This document shows positions 15,774-23,281 of a DNA stretch of 41,438 nt, piece after piece. Under the pieces are notes generated by a model, which was given only the letters and a program-made list of their open reading frames with translations, was not told the origin of the DNA and did no database searches. The translations under genes and the position numbers were made by a program. Source of the DNA: a virus; the IMG/VR virus record IMGVR_UViG_3300017967_005160, positions 1 through 41,438 of that record; one strand, written 5' to 3'. Each line of letters opens with the position of its first letter. Position 1 is the first letter of the stretch.

Positions 15774-17510
15774 TCAGAGAAGACCCTCTTCTTCGGCAAT
15801 CTGCTTCAGTTCGTCCATTGCGGCGCTGAAGTCAAGATCGTCGGTTGCCTTGTCGCTGTCTGAAGACGCTGACTTTTCGGTCTCCATGTCCTCATCGGTC
15901 TCGGCAGGCTTCTCCTCAGCGTTGTCAGACATCCAGTTCTCTGGAATCATGTCCTCCATGCCGAGCTCCTTGGCCCGCTTCATGATGTGAGCCTTGGCCT
16001 TCTCCTTGTCCTTGGCGCGACCAAAGGCCTGAATGGCGTTCTGGAGGTCGTTCTTGTCGGCAATTGGGTATGAACCGTCTGGGAGGGCTTCGCCGCTCTC
16101 TGCCATGTCCTCACGCTGTTCGCGAGAGTACATGCGCTTCATCTCCAACTCTGCCTCAAGAGCCTTGATCTCGTCTTCCTCGGACATTTCGTCGTCGGTC
16201 TCTAGGTCGTACTGGTCGTAGCCGTATACCTTGCCGTCAATGCCGACGTAGACATCGTAGCTGTGATTATCGTCGCCGTCGATTTCTACTGAGTAGGCAT
16301 CCTTGCCCTCAAAGACATCGACCATTACGCTAGCCACCTTACCGGGGATTACCTCAAGAGCCGCTACTTCAGCGTCCTTCTGTGAGACGATATCGATTGG
16401 CTGGGCCTCGGAAACCTCGTCGTCGTTCAGGCGAAGCCATCCTAGCTCCTTGCCCTCAGATGACAAGAATACCTCAATTGCCGCACCATCTTCGCGAACC
16501 AAGTCAACAACGAACATCTCGTCGGCGCTTGAGTAACCTGAGCCAAGAATTGACTTAGCTGAATAGGCGCTCTTTACTTGGGCCTCTACGTCAGACAATC
16601 CGGGAAGATCGCCCTCAGGGGCACAGCCGCCACGGCAGAACGCACAGGGCTGAGCAACCGACTTGCGCTGGAAGCCACAAAGGAACTCGTCCTCGCTCTT
16701 CTTCTTGACCTCCTGATCGCGCTCAAGGGGAGTGGCTCGGCGCCAATGCATACCGTAGCCCTTCTTTGTCTTCTCATCGTAGACATCTACCATCTGGTAG
16801 CCCTTCTTCTGGTCGTCTTCAAGCTCTTGGTAAGCTTCGTCATCCATCATGTCGCCAGCATCCATCTCTTCCTTGAAGCGAGTGGCAGTAAGGAATACTG
16901 ATGGATTCTTTGAGCCATTAGCTCCCTTTTCCTCAGCATCCATCATGTCACGAAGTCGGTAGCGGAAAGCCATGCCACCCTTCTCGTCAGCGTTGAGTAC
17001 GTTTACTGGCATGTAGCGCTTCTGCTCTTCGGAATCAAGGCCATCAAACTGCTCTTCGGTGATGAGCTCACCAGAGTCCTCGCCTTCTTTGAAGCGGATG
17101 TCGGAAAGGAACACTGAGGGGGCTGTGCGCTTTGCAGCGTCACGCATCATCTTGAAGATGGCATCTGCCTTCTTCATGACTTCCTCGTCCTCTTCCTCGT
17201 CTTCTTCGTCTTCTTCCTCGTCATCGGCCTCGGCCTCGGCCATTGGCTTGCCGCCATTCATTGCCTTCTCCTCTGCCTTCTCCTCTGACTTCTCTTCTAC
17301 AGCCTCATCAGAAGCTTCATCAGCAGTCTCCTCAGCAGGTACCTCATCAGCGGCCTCCTCTTCGGTGGCGGCTTCCTCTACTTCGGCATCTGCTTCCTCT
17401 GACTTGACCTCGGCATCGTCATCTGACTTTGCCTCTACGGTGTCTGCAGCTTCAAGCAGAGAAGCCAGCTCTTCAAGCCTTGCAAGCTCTTCGTTGAGTT
17501 CGTTTTCCAT
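15774..17510 (-). CDS. Acidic multi-domain head protein, scaffold candidate
   Basis: 578 aa, strongly acidic. Residues 1-115 are low-complexity Glu/Ala/Asp with a poly-acidic run near 98-110. Two repeats follow at 131-172 and 203-244, each opening PSVFL-x3-RFKE. A Cys cluster, C278, C289, C292 and C296 (PCAFCRGGCAPEG), could bind a metal. Two PepSY-like halves come next (about 305-360 and 375-435), then a motif at 461-527 (MYSREQREDMAESGEALPDG, then YPI, then IPENWM) found at the ends of many phage protease or scaffold proteins. It sits between the prohead protease and the other head genes, where a scaffold is usual. The ATG has TAGGAGTAATAAA before it. No catalytic motif seen; role inferred from order and charge. 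Confidence 0.65.
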   Translation of the reverse strand: MENELNEELARLEELASLLEAADTVEAKSDDDAEVKSEEADAEVEEAATEEEAADEVPAEETADEASDEAVEEKSEEKAEEKAMNGGKPMAEAEADDEEEDEEDEEEDEEVMKKADAIFKMMRDAAKRTAPSVFLSDIRFKEGEDSGELITEEQFDGLDSEEQKRYMPVNVLNADEKGGMAFRYRLRDMMDAEEKGANGSKNPSVFLTATRFKEEMDAGDMMDDEAYQELEDDQKKGYQMVDVYDEKTKKGYGMHWRRATPLERDQEVKKKSEDEFLCGFQRKSVAQPCAFCRGGCAPEGDLPGLSDVEAQVKSAYSAKSILGSGYSSADEMFVVDLVREDGAAIEVFLSSEGKELGWLRLNDDEVSEAQPIDIVSQKDAEVAALEVIPGKVASVMVDVFEGKDAYSVEIDGDDNHSYDVYVGIDGKVYGYDQYDLETDDEMSEEDEIKALEAELEMKRMYSREQREDMAESGEALPDGSYPIADKNDLQNAIQAFGRAKDKEKAKAHIMKRAKELGMEDMIPENWMSDNAEEKPAETDEDMETEKSASSDSDKATDDLDFSAAMDELKQIAEEEGLL

Positions 17511-17535
17511 TTTATTACTCCTATGGTTCTCAGCT

Positions 17536-19212
17536 TTAGTTTACAGTGTCACCGGACTCGGTGTCAATTTCAGCCTCACGCCGTGTGGCGAAAGACAACT
17601 CGGACTCAATTGAAGACAAAGCTTCTGCAGTCTTCTTCATGAGATCTGTCTCATCTTCGTCAGCGGCGAAGTGTAGATCTACTCCGTCTTCTGACTTGAA
17701 TGCGAACATGGGTAGTGTGGCAACGGCCTTTGTAATGTCAAATGATGCGTCATCGTCGCACTTTACTTCTAGAACAAATCCGCTGGTGCTCTTCTTGCGC
17801 TGGACCATTTCGCCCATTGCTTCCACCATTGGCTTTTCCCGCTGCTCTGTCAAGAACTCCTCAAGTGCGCTAATGAGGGCAAGAGTCTGTGAACGGAGCT
17901 TGCCAGCGCCAGTAATGGGGATCATGTTGTTGTATGCCATCAACAGGGTGGTCATTGGGTCGTTGAGATGATCATCGTCCTTGTCCCGATCCTTGCGGTA
18001 CTCGTAACCGTGCCCCTTCTCTTGGGAACCGCCACAACCACATGAAGCGTCCTTCGCTTCCTCTACATCTGCGCCAGCAAGGTAGTTGTTGTGTGAGTTG
18101 ATGTTGGCGTTGCCATCAAACTTCTTGAGAGCAGCCATGTACTCGTCGTGATCTGAGCATGGCATGTACCCACCACCGTGTGAGTGGTAGCCTGTGCAGC
18201 CAAGAGCCTTTGACCAAGACAGTGCGGCATCTGGCGTTGGGAAAGTCATTCCCTCTTCAGCCTCGCGTACGCCTGTTGGCTCTTCAGCGTCTTCCTTTAC
18301 ATCCATATCTGCGGGTGGAGGAGTCTGCTCCTCGTCATCCTGAGGCTTATTCTCTGGCATCTCTTCTCCTTGTTGGGGGGCTGGGGTCTCCTCTCCTGAC
18401 CCTTCTTCTACGTAAGTACGCACTGCGCGAACCTTCTTTGGCTTCCCGATGACGAACTCACCGTCTTCAACGGAAACTTGGGCTCTCCAAGTCATGTTAT
18501 CGGAAGTTTGAAATACTACGTTCTCGGAAGTAACATCAACAATGTTGACAGGCTTTCCAAGCGCTGTAGAAATTGAGCGACCAAGTGTGGCCATGGCTGG
18601 TGTAGATGGGTTCTTGTTGTCCATCTCGTCTTCGTCATCCTGCCACTGCCAGCCCTTGGAGCTTCTGGCGTCTGAATCGTCCTTGACGCTGATCGTTCCT
18701 GTTAGCTGATTTGCGCCGTGTAGGACTGGAGAAACTTCGTACAACTCAACTTCACGAAGAAGGTTTGCCTGTCTGCCGGGGTCGTAATCAGCATTTATCG
18801 TCTTGTAGCCAATTGACCACTCTTGGTCCATGCCATAAAAAGCTACGTTGGCAAAAGCCTCACGGCCTCTTTCGGTGTTCAGATTGAACTGAACCTTTGC
18901 GAAAAGACCACCAATTCCAGCCCGCTTCATCTTCTCGGGCAAGCGTGAGTCGGTCTTTGGTACTTCATAGATCTCCAAAACCTTACCTATTGGCTGGTTC
19001 CAGTCGTGGCCCCATACGACGCGAGGCTTGCGGCGCTTTAGTGAAGATGTGAAAGCGCCCGGTAGAACAATGTCTCCAACGCTGTCTTTGTTGCCAATTC
19101 CTGAAACGAAGCACTCAACTATTCCCTGAACCTTGTCTACGCCAATCTGTCCAGAAATAGCCTTGAACGCAACATCGTTTAGTTGTGATGATTCAATAGT
19201 CGGTGTTGGCAT
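17536..19212 (-). CDS. HK97-type prohead protease with long C-terminal extension
   Basis: 558 aa. Residues 15-175 are the S78 prohead protease: NKDSVGDIVLPGAF (41-54), VVWGHDWNQPIG with the catalytic His H69, EWSIGYKT with the Ser nucleophile S133, and LYEVSPVLHGANQ (157-169). It matures the capsid by cutting the delta domain and other internal proteins. The usual protein is about 200 aa; here 380 further residues are added, acidic and Pro-rich (about 265-320), then a Cys/His tag (C338, H342, C351) matching the two tags in the 8354-9640 protein, then SCGCGG and a helical end. GGAGTAAC precedes the ATG. Portal, MuF and protease are in the standard order. Protease call is firm; the extension is not understood. 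Confidence 0.9.
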   Translation of the reverse strand: MPTPTIESSQLNDVAFKAISGQIGVDKVQGIVECFVSGIGNKDSVGDIVLPGAFTSSLKRRKPRVVWGHDWNQPIGKVLEIYEVPKTDSRLPEKMKRAGIGGLFAKVQFNLNTERGREAFANVAFYGMDQEWSIGYKTINADYDPGRQANLLREVELYEVSPVLHGANQLTGTISVKDDSDARSSKGWQWQDDEDEMDNKNPSTPAMATLGRSISTALGKPVNIVDVTSENVVFQTSDNMTWRAQVSVEDGEFVIGKPKKVRAVRTYVEEGSGEETPAPQQGEEMPENKPQDDEEQTPPPADMDVKEDAEEPTGVREAEEGMTFPTPDAALSWSKALGCTGYHSHGGGYMPCSDHDEYMAALKKFDGNANINSHNNYLAGADVEEAKDASCGCGGSQEKGHGYEYRKDRDKDDDHLNDPMTTLLMAYNNMIPITGAGKLRSQTLALISALEEFLTEQREKPMVEAMGEMVQRKKSTSGFVLEVKCDDDASFDITKAVATLPMFAFKSEDGVDLHFAADEDETDLMKKTAEALSSIESELSFATRREAEIDTESGDTVN

Positions 19213-19276
19213 GTTACTCCTATCGTATGTGCCTTCTATGATATGTTAGCGCCGGTGAATCATTATCGCTTCTACA

Positions 19277-19307
19277 GTTTATATAAAGAGTACTTGTTTA
19301 TATAAAG
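19277..19307. repeat. Two copies of a TTTATATAAA palindrome
   Basis: GTTTATATAAAG at 19277-19288 and again at 19296-19307, in the 95-base gap between the MuF and protease genes. A third copy (GTTTTATATAAAG) is inside the MuF gene at 19486-19498. The core is a perfect 10-base palindrome. It may be a binding site or an AT-rich processing site; no good -35 element accompanies it. Confidence 0.5.
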
Positions 19308-20090
19308 TTACTTGCTGAAGCTTAAATAACACCTGCAGTTTATTGTCAATCCGGGTGGTGAAAGTGGGTCTCGTGGGAATCTTAGTGGGATTCCGTCCGT
19401 TATGAACGGGGAATTGACGGGGACAGTTGTGCCGTCAAGGTCTCTGTGAGACTCACGAACCTTAGCGTCTCCCATTGTTCTCCACGTTTTATATAAAGTC
19501 TTATTGGTTCTTAACTGCTTTACCCGCGCAGAATCAAACAATCCGGTGTTGTATGCACCTACGACGGCTGTCTCTGAAATCAACTTGCTGCGCTTTTCTT
19601 TGAGATTCTTGAAAACGCTTCTAACTAGAGACGCAATTAGTGCGATACGCAGGGCATTGAACGAATCATCACCAATATCTGGGGAAACATCCATAGATAT
19701 GTCTACTGCGGAGATTATTTCTTTTTGGGTTGTTTGATTGAACTTATTTACTGCTTCTATTTGATAGCTGAGAGCAGCATTCATTTGATCTTGTGTTACT
19801 TCTTCACCGGTTCCGGCATCAAGGTTTCTAACTATTGCTGCTTTATATATTTTCTGCATCTCCTCAACCAAGGGCTGTGATGCAACACTTAGGGCAGCGA
19901 GTGGAACAATTGAAGCAGCATTTCCTGCTCCTATGTTGATCAGAGCAGAGTTGCCATCCTCGTTTAGGGCTGACATGACGATTTGTTCTTGGTCGTCAAT
20001 GACTCTTTCTAGAGTTTTTTCTAGACTTTCCTCTAATCTGGAGAAATCAGAGGCTACTTTTGTTTCCCAAGAGTCGTTAGAGTCATTCAG
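19308..20090 (-). CDS. MuF-type minor head protein (start uncertain)
   Basis: The C-terminus is a clear Phage_Mu_F domain: YKTWRTMGDAKVRESHRDLD, then PFITDGIPLRFPRD, then INCRCYLSF. This family sits near the portal and may be ejected with the DNA. The first ATG in frame is at 19976 (222 aa), but it has no ribosome site, and the frame stays open and protein-like upstream (SRLEESLEKTLERVIDDQEQ) until a stop at 20109-20111. Between that stop and 19976 there is no ATG, GTG or TTG. Possible explanations are a CTG at 20090, an ATT at 20093, or a -1 frameshift from the portal gene at a CCCTTTA heptamer (20093-20099). I give the CTG as the left limit of what can be translated. Confidence 0.8.
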   Translation of the reverse strand: MNDSNDSWETKVASDFSRLEESLEKTLERVIDDQEQIVMSALNEDGNSALINIGAGNAASIVPLAALSVASQPLVEEMQKIYKAAIVRNLDAGTGEEVTQDQMNAALSYQIEAVNKFNQTTQKEIISAVDISMDVSPDIGDDSFNALRIALIASLVRSVFKNLKEKRSKLISETAVVGAYNTGLFDSARVKQLRTNKTLYKTWRTMGDAKVRESHRDLDGTTVPVNSPFITDGIPLRFPRDPLSPPGLTINCRCYLSFSK

Positions 20091-21541
20091 AATAAAGGGA
20101 GACTCTTCTCACCCTCGGCTTCCTCGGTTGAAAGTTCACTTGGTACCTCTGAAGCTGGCTTTTCTATGTCTTCCACGCCAGAAACAGAGCCTGCGGGGGC
20201 AAACTGCCCACTTTCAGGATCAAACTCGGCTATTTGCTGCTGGGAAGCCTGTGCGCCTTGTGTTTCTAGCGGTGTTCCACTTTGAACCAATCCAGATCCA
20301 GTATCCATGGGCTTCTCGGTATTGGCGATAGGCGTAAGGGCTGGGTTGGCAAGGATTACGTCAGCAAGCTCTGAAACAACCTTCTTTCTTCCTGTAAGGT
20401 CTCGGTACTCATTGGCGCTGATAAGGCCCTGCTGATACTCCTGAAGATAGAATCTCTCGTTCTCCTGCTTGCTTAAGATGAGAACTGGCACATTTGAGGT
20501 GTCGAAATCAAGGTAGTAATATGGGTCAATGGCGTCAAATGATCTAGCAATTAGGTCCAAGTGCGGAGACATGGTTTCCATCCAGAACACCTTGCCCTCT
20601 TCACCGGCATTTGAGAATGTTCTGTTTGCTGAGTTGCCGATAATTGACTCAGGTACGCCGAAGGCTGCAAGGATTTCCTCCTTGGTCAGCGTCCTCATCT
20701 GGATGTATGCGGCATCCCTTGGGCTTGCTGCAGTGTCAACGAAATCAGCTCCATCGTCTGATGAAATGACACCAACGGCCCCAGCACGACCAATATTGCC
20801 ACGGAAACGAGATCTAAGTTCATCCTTGTCCTCTTCGCTAATTTCGCTTCTCAACACTAGAAGACCACCGGGTCTTCCGTCGTTGATTAGGAAGTTTCTG
20901 TTATATACTTTGGCTAAATTTTCTACCTCAATAGCAACACCAGCAGCCTCCATTGGTGTCATTGAAAGGTATGGATCAAGCGGGTGTGGTCTTCTTATCC
21001 AGATTACGTTTTCTGGCTTGATGATGCGTTTGGGTACGTTGTGCATCGCTACTTCGTAGCCGCTAACAAACTTATCAACCGATGGGATTGGTGAGGTGTA
21101 TTGCGGTGGAAGTAGGTGAAGGGCGATTGGGGTACCATCTCGCGATCTTACGACTTCAACAAACACGCCTCGGCTGCTCATCATTAGCTGTGCTGAGAGT
21201 CGATACCTGAAGGCGAACGAGTTCTCTCCCATGTTTGCCGTGTTGTTGAAAATCTTCAGGATTTCGGCATCTCTTACGATTTCACCGAATGGGTTGTTAT
21301 CTTTGCGAAATATTGCAGGAAGGCGTGCTTGGTTTGATGAGATTACGTCGATACATCTAAACACCCAAGTTACCTTAGCTACACCATCTCTGTAAGCCTT
21401 TTGGATATCCCAAGCGTCGTGGTATCCGCCGTCTACAGACAGTGACGGGTTGTAGGCAACTGGAGCACCTACTGAAATTTTGGCCTTCTTTTCTTGGACG
21501 CCCGAGTTCTCTAAAGACTTACTCTGTGTGTTCCAAGCCAT
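20087..21541 (-). CDS. Portal protein, HK97 family
   Basis: 484 aa, normal family length. Recognisable parts include WVFRCIDVISSNQARLPAIF (about 59-78), LHLLPPQYTSPIP, NVIWIRRPHPLDPYLSMTPM, the NDGRPGGLLVL block, and the C-terminal region MRTLTKEEILAAFGVPESII that is typical of Phage_portal (PF04860). Portals form the 12-mer DNA channel and dock the terminase. The last 90 residues are Gln/Ser/Glu-rich. The start overlaps the upstream stop (TAATG). The terminase lies just beyond on the opposite strand. The stop is unusual in sitting one codon after a slippery heptamer leading into the MuF frame. Confidence 0.93.
   Translation of the reverse strand: MAWNTQSKSLENSGVQEKKAKISVGAPVAYNPSLSVDGGYHDAWDIQKAYRDGVAKVTWVFRCIDVISSNQARLPAIFRKDNNPFGEIVRDAEILKIFNNTANMGENSFAFRYRLSAQLMMSSRGVFVEVVRSRDGTPIALHLLPPQYTSPIPSVDKFVSGYEVAMHNVPKRIIKPENVIWIRRPHPLDPYLSMTPMEAAGVAIEVENLAKVYNRNFLINDGRPGGLLVLRSEISEEDKDELRSRFRGNIGRAGAVGVISSDDGADFVDTAASPRDAAYIQMRTLTKEEILAAFGVPESIIGNSANRTFSNAGEEGKVFWMETMSPHLDLIARSFDAIDPYYYLDFDTSNVPVLILSKQENERFYLQEYQQGLISANEYRDLTGRKKVVSELADVILANPALTPIANTEKPMDTGSGLVQSGTPLETQGAQASQQQIAEFDPESGQFAPAGSVSGVEDIEKPASEVPSELSTEEAEGEKSLPLF
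20093..20099 (-). promoter_or_regulatory. Candidate -1 frameshift slippery site at the portal/MuF junction
   Basis: The heptamer CCCTTTA is read in the portal frame as C CCT TTA, the classic X XXY YYZ form; a -1 slip gives CCC TTT and enters the MuF frame. The portal stop TGA follows one codon later (20087-20089). An SD-like GAGGGTGAG ends 8 bases upstream, the arrangement used in dnaX to stimulate slippage. No strong downstream hairpin is apparent. Confidence 0.45.
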
Positions 21542-21711
21542 TATTCAGCTCCAAGCAGATAGCCGTAAATTCCACAAGCTAGGCCAGCGCTTGCCAATCC
21601 GACACCTAGATTAACTATACTAATACCAAGGCCCAATAGAATTATACAGGATACCATAAAGAAATGAGCGATAGATGCCCTAGTGAATAGGCGCTGTAGC
21701 ATTTTCTTCAT
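21541..21711 (-). CDS. Very small membrane protein, 56 aa
   Basis: ATG at 21711, TAA at 21541-21543 overlapping the portal start as TAATG. After a basic start (MKKMLQRLFTRASIAHF) the rest is hydrophobic: FMVSCIILLGLGISIVNLGV and GLASAGLACGIYGYLL, giving two transmembrane segments. No Shine-Dalgarno, but a TTGTCT-17-TAAAGT promoter ends 6 bases before the ATG, so the transcript would start at the ATG. It is the first gene of the head unit and back-to-back with terminase. Function unknown; coupling suggests its translation helps set that of the portal. Confidence 0.6.
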   Translation of the reverse strand: MKKMLQRLFTRASIAHFFMVSCIILLGLGISIVNLGVGLASAGLACGIYGYLLGAE

Positions 21712-21717
21712 CTTAAT

Positions 21718-21746
21718 ACTTTACCGACAAACGGCCTAGGAGACAA
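21718..21746 (-). promoter_or_regulatory. Promoter of the head-gene unit (leaderless)
   Basis: Minus strand TTGTCT (21741-21746), 17-base spacer, TAAAGT (21718-21723), 6 bases, ATG at 21711. The -35 overlaps, on the other strand, the AGGAGA ribosome site of terminase, so the two divergent genes share this 41-base gap. Confidence 0.6.
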
Positions 21747-21752
21747 GTAAGT

Positions 21753-23069
21753 ATGCCCAACGTAGAGCAGGACTGGGAGAAGATCAATGAATGGTTGCAG
21801 CCCAAGAGGTCAGATTATTGGGCCGAAGAGCCGTCACTAACTCAGAAAGTGTTTCTTAAGAGCAACGCCAAGGAAGTTCTTTTTGGAGGGGCCGCTGGCG
21901 GTGGTAAGTCATCTGCGCTTCTAATGGCAGCATTGCAGTTTGTTGATGTTCCCAACTATAGTGCTATTCTCTTCCGTCGCACTTACGCTGACCTTGCCCT
22001 TCCCGGAGCGCTCATGGACCGCTTTATTACGTGGATGTCTAACTACGAAGATGTACACTGGAACGCCAATCAGTACACGGCCACGTTCCCTAGTGGAGCA
22101 AGAATTACATTCGGATACCTGAATAACGTAAACGACTATCTTAGGTACAAGGGTTCGGAGTTCCAGTTTATCGGAATGGATGAGGTTACCGAAATCAGGG
22201 AAGCAGACTATAGGTACATGTTCTCCCGTTTGAGGCGTCCGAGCACTGGGCCGCTGTCTAAGGTGCCCCTCCGAATGAGGGCAGCTACGAACCCCGCACC
22301 CAACTGGGTTAGGCAAAGGTTCTTGGTAGAGGGCAAGGAAACTGGTCGCATCTTCGTCCCATCTAAACTTACCGACAACCCCGGTATCGATCCTGACTCG
22401 TATCGTTCAGTTCTGGCCGAGCTTGATCCGGTTGAAAGGAAGAGGCTTGAGTTTGGTGACTGGTGGTCAACGACGCTAGGATCAATGTTTGATAGAACTA
22501 ACTTTGAAGTTATAGACCCTTCTGAAATTCCAGATATGGGGCCAGAGACAACAATGGTTAGATTCTGGGACTTGGCTGGAACTGAGCCAAGCCCATCATA
22601 CCCCGACCCGGACTGGACTGTAGGCTGTCTCGGCATGTTTGATCGTGGTGTGTTCTATGTTCTTGATGTTCGTAGAATTAGGGCAAAGGGGGACAAGGTT
22701 GAGAAGTTTATTCGGGATACAGCAGAAGAAGACGGCCTTGAGGTTGCCATAATGATGGAGCAAGAGCCCGGATCTGCTGGAAAGAATCTTATAGACCAAT
22801 ACGCAAGATATGTTCTTCCGGGATACGAGTTCTACGGGCAGAGAGCAACTGGTGACAAGATCACAAGAGCCAAGCCATTCTCTGCTGCGGTAGCAAACGG
22901 AAATGTTCGTCTTGTTCGTGGGAGCTGGAACACTGACTTTATTGATGAATTGTCAGCATTCCCAGAAGCGCCGATTCATGATGACCAAGTTGATGCTACT
23001 GTTCATGCGTTCAACATATGCGCGGGTCTAGGAATGGTTAACAAAAAGAAGATAGAGATTATTGTCTAA
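21753..23069 (+). CDS. terL: Terminase large subunit
   Basis: 438 aa. Packaging motor plus nuclease. Walker A GGAAGGGKSS at 45-54, Walker B QFIGMDE at 137-143, the coupling region around NPAPNWVRQRF (179-189), and the RNase H-like nuclease with WDLAGTE (D272), MEQEPGSAGK (E335) and HDDQVDAT (D410). AGGAGA stands 9 bases before the ATG. It is the only plus-strand gene between 1 and 37127, opposite to portal and capsid, and no small terminase subunit is recognisable nearby. No plus-strand promoter is obvious in the 41-base gap upstream. Its stop overlaps the stop of the convergent next gene. Confidence 0.95.
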   Translation: MPNVEQDWEKINEWLQPKRSDYWAEEPSLTQKVFLKSNAKEVLFGGAAGGGKSSALLMAALQFVDVPNYSAILFRRTYADLALPGALMDRFITWMSNYEDVHWNANQYTATFPSGARITFGYLNNVNDYLRYKGSEFQFIGMDEVTEIREADYRYMFSRLRRPSTGPLSKVPLRMRAATNPAPNWVRQRFLVEGKETGRIFVPSKLTDNPGIDPDSYRSVLAELDPVERKRLEFGDWWSTTLGSMFDRTNFEVIDPSEIPDMGPETTMVRFWDLAGTEPSPSYPDPDWTVGCLGMFDRGVFYVLDVRRIRAKGDKVEKFIRDTAEEDGLEVAIMMEQEPGSAGKNLIDQYARYVLPGYEFYGQRATGDKITRAKPFSAAVANGNVRLVRGSWNTDFIDELSAFPEAPIHDDQVDATVHAFNICAGLGMVNKKKIEIIV

Positions 23070-23281
23070 AAAAGGGTTCCGGTCATTGGTGGACCGCCTT
23101 TGCCGGACTTTGCTCGGTCAATGCAAGCCGAGTGCGCCCAAGCCTCTGGGTCCGAGGCCATTGCGATTGAGTTGCTGCCGCCTTGGAATCTAACTTGCGC
23201 CCAGCCTGTTATCTTCTTATACAGCCCAACTTCTCCGGGGGTCAATAACTCGCCGCAGAAATCACACGGTTCTTTCTTCAT
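23066..23281 (-). CDS. Small Cys/His (zinc-finger-like) protein, 71 aa
   Basis: Start at ATG 23281 is supported by AAAGGTG six bases before it. The product opens MKKEPCDFCGELLTPGEVGL and later has WAHSACIDRA, so a C-x2-C pair and an H-x3-C pair could bind one zinc. The middle, YKKITGWAQVRFQGGSNSIA, looks like a small beta-sheet. Such single-zinc mini-proteins are common in actinophages but unassigned. It is the last gene of the ParB/MazG unit and its stop codon overlaps the terminase stop. Confidence 0.6.
   Translation of the reverse strand: MKKEPCDFCGELLTPGEVGLYKKITGWAQVRFQGGSNSIAMASDPEAWAHSACIDRAKSGKGGPPMTGTLF

Noticed and set aside
17059-17613. Ser-rich plus-strand frame of 184 aa
   Set aside because: Antisense reading of the Glu/Ala-rich low-complexity part of the scaffold-like gene.
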